A DNA stretch of 9,517 nt from Prevotella sp. UBA7782 (lineage in GTDB: Bacteria > Bacteroidota > Bacteroidia > Bacteroidales > Bacteroidaceae): assembly GCA_002480935.1 (NCBI GenBank), contig DLDC01000098.1, positions 266-9,782 on the forward strand, in the 5' to 3' direction. Position numbers and translations under genes: made by a program. Positions 5,580-9,517 of this stretch are shown in pieces; the stretch's first letter is position 1; the number at the start of each line of letters is the position of its first letter. The notes below the pieces were generated by a model that saw only the letters and a list, made by a program, of their open reading frames with translations, searched no databases and was not told where the DNA came from.

Positions 5580-6053
5580 TTATTCTTTGGCAGGCTCTTC
5601 TGCCTTCTCGCCATCTTGCAGGCGGTTGTCGATGTTATCGCCTTCGGTGGGCTTCAGAGCCTCCTCAAAGTTGGTAATGCCTGCTTTTACGAGGATGTCA
5701 TACCATTGCAGCAATTTCTTGATGTCGCTGTTGTGCACGCGGTCGCGGTCGAAGTTGGGCAGCACCTCAGCAAAGTAGGTCTGCAATTCGGTTGCGCTTG
5801 CTTTGCGCCAGTTGAGTGAACAGGGCTTTCCGGCCTCCTTGTCACGCACCTTAGCCAGTACGTCGGCCAGGGCAATATCCTCGGCGTCGGTATACATAGC
5901 TATGTCGGCCAGGCTGCTGATGCGGTCGGTTGCAAAGGCGGGTTGCCTTTTATGTGTTTCGTCCAGTGCCTCTACAATGAGATTAGACTTTCCTCGGCTC
6001 ACCAGCTTGTAGAGTCCTGGCTTGCCTGCTATCGAAAGAATTGTCTGTAACAT
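5580..6053 (-). CDS. DUF5606-family protein of unknown function
   Basis: A soluble 157-residue protein. Its N-terminus, ILSIAGKPGLYKLVSRGKS (5-23), followed by LIVEALDE and a segment near residues 40-70 with SSLADIAMYTD, matches what I recall of the Bacteroidota family DUF5606. The middle (about 85-130) is helical, with LPNFDRDRVHNSDIKKLLQWYDIL. The last 25 residues are acidic and probably disordered. There is no signal peptide or membrane segment, so it should be cytoplasmic. It begins 8 bases after the coaE stop and is the last large gene of the operon. The ATG at 6053 starts the conserved N-terminus directly. No catalytic motif is visible and the function is unknown. The family call is from memory of the motif, with moderate-to-good certainty. 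Confidence 0.85.
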   Translation of the reverse strand: MLQTILSIAGKPGLYKLVSRGKSNLIVEALDETHKRQPAFATDRISSLADIAMYTDAEDIALADVLAKVRDKEAGKPCSLNWRKASATELQTYFAEVLPNFDRDRVHNSDIKKLLQWYDILVKAGITNFEEALKPTEGDNIDNRLQDGEKAEEPAKE

Positions 6054-6061
6054 AATGTTGT

Positions 6062-6628
6062 TTACTTTATTTTATTAAGAATATTGTCTATCTGAGGCAA
6101 CAGCGGCTGCGAGCCGTCGTTGCATATCACGAAGTCGCTTTTGCCTGCTATCTCGTCTTGCGGCAGTTGCAGGTCAATCCATTGCTGTGCCTTCTGCCTT
6201 GAGATATGGTCGCGTTGCATGATTCGGCTCAGCCTTGTTGGCAGCGGAGCCGTAACACACACCACCTTATCTATATGTGTGCGGCGGTAGAAAAAGCTGT
6301 CGAAGAAGATGGCACTCTCCAGCCAGCTCAACCCCGACTGCTCGAAGTCGGCAGCCACGGCGGGGTGCACGATGTTGTTGACAGCCTCTTGATGCTCTCG
6401 GCTCTGCATGATGAAGGTGGCCAGCACGGCCTTTTGCATTTTGTCTTGCGCAAACAGTTGGCTGCCCACCAGTTGGCTGAGAGCCTCTTGCAGGGCCGCT
6501 GACGAGCGCATGAGCCGTTTTGCGGCATCGTCGCAGTCGTAAACTGTGATGCCGCGCTCAGTCTGCAGCAAGTGGCTGATGTATGATTTTCCTGTTCCTA
6601 TACCGCCGGTAAGAGCTATCTTCATCAT
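6062..6628 (-). CDS. coaE: Dephospho-CoA kinase
   Basis: This enzyme phosphorylates the 3'-hydroxyl of dephospho-CoA with ATP, the last step of coenzyme A synthesis, in the cytoplasm. At 188 residues it is slightly shorter than the usual 195-210. It has the P-loop GGIGTGKS (8-15), an acidic DCDD segment (31-34) in the position of the family's D-A-D substrate motif, a conserved HP in NNIVHPAV, ESAIFFDSFFYRR, and the lid-like stretch with R, Q and K (TRLSRIMQRDHISRQKA). Many homologues have Glu where this protein has the Asp of FFDS, a conservative change. ATG at 6628 overlaps the stop of the YbbR-like gene (ATGA). A second ATG directly follows at 6625. The overlap suggests coupled translation. 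Confidence 0.95.
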   Translation of the reverse strand: MMKIALTGGIGTGKSYISHLLQTERGITVYDCDDAAKRLMRSSAALQEALSQLVGSQLFAQDKMQKAVLATFIMQSREHQEAVNNIVHPAVAADFEQSGLSWLESAIFFDSFFYRRTHIDKVVCVTAPLPTRLSRIMQRDHISRQKAQQWIDLQLPQDEIAGKSDFVICNDGSQPLLPQIDNILNKIK

Positions 6629-7629
6629 CGTTGTTCTATTAGATAGTCTACCTCGTCAATCACGGGGTGGGCTGCTTGTATGCCGTTGGGAACGGAACGC
6701 AGGTGAATGAGGCAGTAGTCGCCCTTGTTGTTCTTAATCTCGTTATAGTCTACTATCAGCTGAAAGCCGTTGGGCAGTATCTCCTTTTTGTCGGGACTCT
6801 TGGGCAGGCGGCGCATCATGTTGGCTCCCACAACAAACTTTACGGCCACTTTGCTGGGGAAGGTGCGCAGCTCCTTGTCGTCGGGCATGTTGATGGCAAC
6901 GATGGGAACCTCTACGCAGCCCTCAGTCATGATGTCGGGATAGAGGGTCATTTTAACCTTGTTGGGCATGAATTTGGCTCCTTTGACGTGTGCCAGACTC
7001 ACGTAAATGCTCTTGGGCTCGGTAAATCCGCTCACGCGTTGCTTCACGGTGAAAGCCTCGCGAATGCTGTCTAGCAGTCGCTGTGATGAGTAGACCAGCA
7101 CGCTCTCTGGCTCGAAGCGCACCTGCGCCAAATAATAGTTGTGTCCTGGCGTAGCCCTTCCAAGCATGCGTACGGCAACCTTCTTGTGTCGTCCGTAGTT
7201 GTAATAAAATTCGAGCTTGTCGGTCTTCACCGTGACAATCTTAGACGACTTGAACAGCTGCTGGTATATCTGCCGCTGTATGTCGGCCACGGGAATGGAG
7301 CCGTGCCCCTTGCCGTCGGCATAAGTCATGAAGTCGAAGCTCAGCGGATGCAGCTTATGCGCATAGAGATAGTTGGCTATGGCGAATCCCTTGTCGCGTA
7401 CCGTGAAGCGCACCGTGTCGCTGATGTCGTTGGTGATGACGATGTTTCTGGGCACGTTGGTAAGGTTAACCTCTACACATACCTCGGTCTCATACGTTTC
7501 GTTGAGCGTCATGAGCAGCCAGAATATGCCACTAAGGCAGAAGAAGAACAAAAACACCAGAAGTTCCTTGTTCTTTGTTGAGAGCAAGAAACTTCTGATT
7601 GCTTTTATGATGTGTGAGCGTTCCACCAC
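6625..7629 (-). CDS. YbbR-like membrane-anchored protein
   Basis: A 334-residue protein with a short basic cytoplasmic N-terminus, one transmembrane helix (about 22-41, LLVFLFFFCLSGIFWLLM) and a large beta-rich region outside the membrane. This is the layout of YbbR-domain proteins such as CdaR, which in Firmicutes regulates the diadenylate cyclase CdaA. The helix is followed by LNETYETEVCVEVNLTNVP, typical of the Bacteroidota version. At least two YbbR-like segments seem present, though the repeats are diverged. No diadenylate cyclase gene is adjacent, so a link to cyclic di-AMP is not shown here. The start is GTG at 7629, or the next GTG at 7626. No ATG lies upstream in frame before the yajC stop, and a later ATG would cut the membrane helix. 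It begins 14 bases after yajC and overlaps coaE by 4 bases. Confidence 0.86.
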   Translation of the reverse strand: MVERSHIIKAIRSFLLSTKNKELLVFLFFFCLSGIFWLLMTLNETYETEVCVEVNLTNVPRNIVITNDISDTVRFTVRDKGFAIANYLYAHKLHPLSFDFMTYADGKGHGSIPVADIQRQIYQQLFKSSKIVTVKTDKLEFYYNYGRHKKVAVRMLGRATPGHNYYLAQVRFEPESVLVYSSQRLLDSIREAFTVKQRVSGFTEPKSIYVSLAHVKGAKFMPNKVKMTLYPDIMTEGCVEVPIVAINMPDDKELRTFPSKVAVKFVVGANMMRRLPKSPDKKEILPNGFQLIVDYNEIKNNKGDYCLIHLRSVPNGIQAAHPVIDEVDYLIEQR

Positions 7630-7643
7630 CTTCCGGAAGCTGA

Positions 7644-7970
7644 TTATTTCTTTACGTCGGCTTGCTGCGATTGTGCGTCGGCGTAAACAAAGTTCTTGTC
7701 TACGGTAATTACAACGCCACGGGCTATTTCAAGATCAATGACATTCTTTGCCAGGTCTATGCGCCTTACGGTTCCGTGCACGCCGCCACCTGTCACCACG
7801 TGCTTGCCTTCGGTGAGCGAGTTCTGAAACGCGCGTATTTCTTTTTGCTTTTTCTGTTGAGGTCTAATCATGAAGAGCCACATAATGACAAAGATGGCCA
7901 CCATCATGACTATCATACCCAGTCCGCCTCCGTTTGACTGCTGGGCTGCTAATAAGAGTGCTGTGTACAT
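7644..7970 (-). CDS. yajC: Preprotein translocase accessory subunit YajC
   Basis: A small single-span inner-membrane protein of 108 residues that associates with SecDF as part of the Sec secretion machinery. It has a short Gln/Asn/Gly-rich N-terminus outside the membrane, one hydrophobic helix (about 17-35, ending WLFMIRP), the family motif RPQQKKQKE (36-44) at the membrane exit, and a small cytoplasmic beta domain with LTEGKHVVTGGGVHGTV (52-68). The length is typical for the family. ATG at 7970 lies 20 bases after the nusB stop. secDF is not in this window. Confidence 0.96.
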   Translation of the reverse strand: MYTALLLAAQQSNGGGLGMIVMMVAIFVIMWLFMIRPQQKKQKEIRAFQNSLTEGKHVVTGGGVHGTVRRIDLAKNVIDLEIARGVVITVDKNFVYADAQSQQADVKK

Positions 7971-7990
7971 AAATAGGATATAAAAATGAT

Positions 7991-8977
7991 TTAATTGTTA
8001 TTTTTCTCGTCGTCTGTCTCTTCCTCTTTCTGCTCTTTTTCAGGCATGTCGCCCATCTTCTTGAGCATCTTGTGTGAGGCGATGAGGTGGCGCGCTATGG
8101 CGTCGAGCATGCCGTTGATATAGCCGCCACTCTTGGGCGTGCTGTACAACTTGGCCAGGTTGACGTATTCATTGATAGTAACCTGTATGGGAATGTTTGG
8201 GAAGGTGAGCATCTCGGCAATGGCTATCTGCATGATCACCACGTCCATGTAGGCCAGTCGGCTGAAGTCCCAGTTGCGCGATGTCTCGCTCATATACCTC
8301 TGATAGGTGTCGGCGTTGAGGATGGTGGCTCTGAAAAGCTTGATGGCGAAGGTGCGGTCCTCATCGTCTTTGTATTCCGGCAGCAGCTCCTGCTCGCTCT
8401 TGTTTTCGGGCCTGAAACGCTTGATGGTCTTGATGACAAAGGTGTCTACAATGTCCTTGTCATCATTCCAGTAGAGGCTCTTTTCCTCAAGAAGGGCGTA
8501 GAGGTCGTCGTTGTCTTGTATAAGGGTGCGATAAATTTTCCGCCACACCTCACGGTCGGCCTCATAAGAGCTGTCGCTCTCTGCCATATAGTCTTGATAA
8601 ATGGTGCTTGCTTCTATCTGGTTGCACAACTTTCTCACGGCTTCTATGTCGTCGTCCCAAGTCAGGCTCTTGCTGCTCAGAAAGTCGTTCAGCTGGATAT
8701 TCTCCTCCAGTTGCACGGCAAACTTGTTGTAGGCAAACTTGTTGTTGGGCGCCTCTGTGCCTTCGCGCTGTGCTTTTTGCGTGCCCACGTCCACTCTGTG
8801 GCGCTCTTCTTTGGTCACAGCAACGATTAAGCCCAAAAGATAATTATATAAGTCGTATGCTTTGGAGAGGCTGAAAAGTAATTCCTTTTCGGCTGTGTCA
8901 ATGTTTTTGCTGCCATTCTGATAGTATGCATAGGTTAACTGAACTATCTTCAATCTTATCAATTCCCTGTTAATCAT
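7991..8977 (-). CDS. nusB: Transcription antitermination factor NusB, long Bacteroidota form
   Basis: NusB binds boxA RNA with ribosomal protein S10 (NusE) and keeps polymerase from terminating early, mainly on rRNA operons. The C-terminal core is clear: NWDFSRLAYMDVVIMQIAIAEML (residues about 235-257), then IPIQVTINEYVNLAKLYSTPKSGGYINGMLDAI (262-294), the classic helical NusB signature. At 328 residues it is more than twice the usual 140. The N-terminus (MINRELIRLKIVQLTYAYYQ) resembles the start of a normal NusB, and the extra length lies between, as helical segments that repeat about every 63-66 residues (Trp107, Trp170, Trp236 in matching contexts). The tail after residue 308 is Glu/Lys/Asp-rich and probably disordered. 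ATG at 8977 lies about 40 bases after a near-ideal promoter. It heads the operon. Confidence 0.95.
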   Translation of the reverse strand: MINRELIRLKIVQLTYAYYQNGSKNIDTAEKELLFSLSKAYDLYNYLLGLIVAVTKEERHRVDVGTQKAQREGTEAPNNKFAYNKFAVQLEENIQLNDFLSSKSLTWDDDIEAVRKLCNQIEASTIYQDYMAESDSSYEADREVWRKIYRTLIQDNDDLYALLEEKSLYWNDDKDIVDTFVIKTIKRFRPENKSEQELLPEYKDDEDRTFAIKLFRATILNADTYQRYMSETSRNWDFSRLAYMDVVIMQIAIAEMLTFPNIPIQVTINEYVNLAKLYSTPKSGGYINGMLDAIARHLIASHKMLKKMGDMPEKEQKEEETDDEKNNN

Positions 8978-9022
8978 CGCTACGTTAGGTTGATTGTTGT
9001 GTTTCTATTGTTTTCTGATTTG

Positions 9023-9054
9023 CAAATGTAAGAAAATTACCCCAACCTTGCAAA
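9023..9054 (-). promoter_or_regulatory. Promoter of the nusB operon
   Basis: On the minus strand TTTG (9054-9051), a 20-base spacer and TACATTTG (9030-9023) match the Bacteroidota consensus TTTG-N19-21-TAnnTTTG very well. Transcription should start near 9017, leaving a leader of about 40 bases. This is the best promoter in the window, as expected for a constitutive housekeeping operon. Confidence 0.85.
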
Positions 9055-9091
9055 TTATCATGCCCTTTTTCTTTCTTTTTTAATATAAACC

Positions 9092-9122
9092 TTGCTTGTT
9101 TCAGGCAAAATGCGTAACTTTG
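9092..9122 (+). promoter_or_regulatory. Promoter of rplY
   Basis: TTG (9092-9094), a 20-base spacer and TAACTTTG (9115-9122) form a good Bacteroidota promoter on the plus strand, back to back with the nusB promoter. Transcription should start near 9128, giving a leader of about 84 bases. Confidence 0.82.
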
Positions 9123-9159
9123 CACCGCTTTTTTACTAAGCACTCAAGGTGTGATGGTG

Positions 9160-9192
9160 AATTAAGGCAACATTTATTATTTCAACTTAATT
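9160..9192 (+). other. AT-rich stem-loop in the rplY leader
   Basis: AATTAAG (9160-9166) pairs with CTTAATT (9186-9192) around a 19-base loop, ending 19 bases before the rplY start codon. The stem is AT-rich and weak. It could affect translation of L25, but chance pairing in an AT-rich leader is equally likely. Confidence 0.25.
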
Positions 9193-9211
9193 TTAGAGTA
9201 ACACAAAAGTA

Positions 9212-9517
9212 ATGAAAGAGATTAACGTTACAGGTCAGAAGCGAACAGACCTTGGAAAGAAAGCTTCAAAGGCTCTCCGCAAGGAGGGAATGGTTCCTTG
9301 CAACATCTATGGTGAGAAGAGAGACGCCAATGGCAAGGTAGAGGCTATGGCCTTCGCCGCTCCGATGAGCGAGCTGCGCAAGGTGGTTTACACACCTCAT
9401 ATCTATGTCATCAACCTCATCATCGACGGCCAGAGCCATACAGCTGTGCTCAAAGAGCTGCAGTTCCACCCCGTTACCGACGCTCTGCTGCACGTAGACT
9501 TCTTCGAGGTGAACGAC
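9212..9517 (+). CDS. rplY: 50S ribosomal protein L25 (Ctc form), 3' end cut by window edge
   Basis: L25 binds 5S rRNA in the large ribosomal subunit. The first 102 codons are present. The start MKEINVTGQKRTDLGKKASK, then LRKEGMVPCNIYG (22-34), LRKVVYTPHIYVINLIIDG and LKELQFHPVTDALLHVDFFEV are all standard L25 N-domain sequence. In Bacteroidota the gene usually encodes the longer general-stress (Ctc) form of about 190-220 residues with an added C-terminal domain, so roughly half should lie beyond the edge. ATG at 9212 follows an A-rich leader without a Shine-Dalgarno sequence, as is usual for the phylum. It is divergent from nusB, with a promoter of its own. Confidence 0.96.
   Translation, partial: MKEINVTGQKRTDLGKKASKALRKEGMVPCNIYGEKRDANGKVEAMAFAAPMSELRKVVYTPHIYVINLIIDGQSHTAVLKELQFHPVTDALLHVDFFEVND

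Noticed and set aside
8087..8830. 247-codon plus-strand open frame opposite nusB
   Set aside because: It is entirely antisense to nusB and shows no family motifs. It has no promoter or neighbour that would support it.

Overview
The window looks like a housekeeping stretch of a Bacteroidales chromosome, most likely from Prevotella or a close relative. Three things point there. Several intergenic regions carry the Bacteroidota promoter form TTG-N20-TAnnTTTG. Start codons generally lack strong Shine-Dalgarno sequences. The gene string nusB / yajC / YbbR-like / coaE / DUF5606 and the long NusB are typical of that phylum. Coding sequence is moderately GC-balanced and intergenic sequence is AT-rich. 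I see no insertion sequence, prophage, CRISPR array, rRNA or tRNA.

Layout. (1) Positions 1-3112, minus strand: a histidine-utilisation operon with ftcD first (formiminotransferase fused to cyclodeaminase), then hutU (urocanate hydratase, cut by the left edge). Together they take urocanate to imidazolone propionate and, further down the pathway, move the formimino group of formiminoglutamate to tetrahydrofolate. HutI and HutH are not in the window and may lie to the left. (2) Positions 3113-3519: a 407-base divergent intergenic region with an ftcD promoter carrying an internal palindrome, an array of about four 22-base units, and a promoter with a dyad just upstream for the next gene. (3) Positions 3520-4365, plus strand: a TlpA/ResA-like thioredoxin-fold envelope protein with a probable lipoprotein signal. 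(4) Positions 4371-5312, minus strand: a CaCA-family sodium/calcium-type antiporter that converges on the thioredoxin gene with only 5 bases between the stop codons. (5) Positions 5366-5400: an intrinsic terminator closing the operon to its right.

(6) Positions 8977 down to about 5440, minus strand: one compact operon, nusB, yajC, YbbR-like gene, coaE and DUF5606 gene, with gaps of 8-20 bases and one 4-base overlap. It probably ends with a 35-codon small ORF that fits between the DUF5606 gene and the terminator. The operon starts from a near-ideal promoter at 9023-9054. Its products act in transcription antitermination (NusB), protein secretion (YajC), an envelope-anchored YbbR protein, the last step of coenzyme A synthesis (CoaE) and an unknown role (DUF5606). 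(7) Positions 9212 to the end, plus strand: rplY, for ribosomal protein L25/Ctc, divergent from nusB with its own good promoter and cut by the right edge.

Most of the window is ordinary core genome. The points most worth a second look are the candidate small protein before the terminator, the 22-base-period array, the threefold internal repeat in NusB, and the small dyads in the hut and thioredoxin promoters. I found no clear new multi-gene system.
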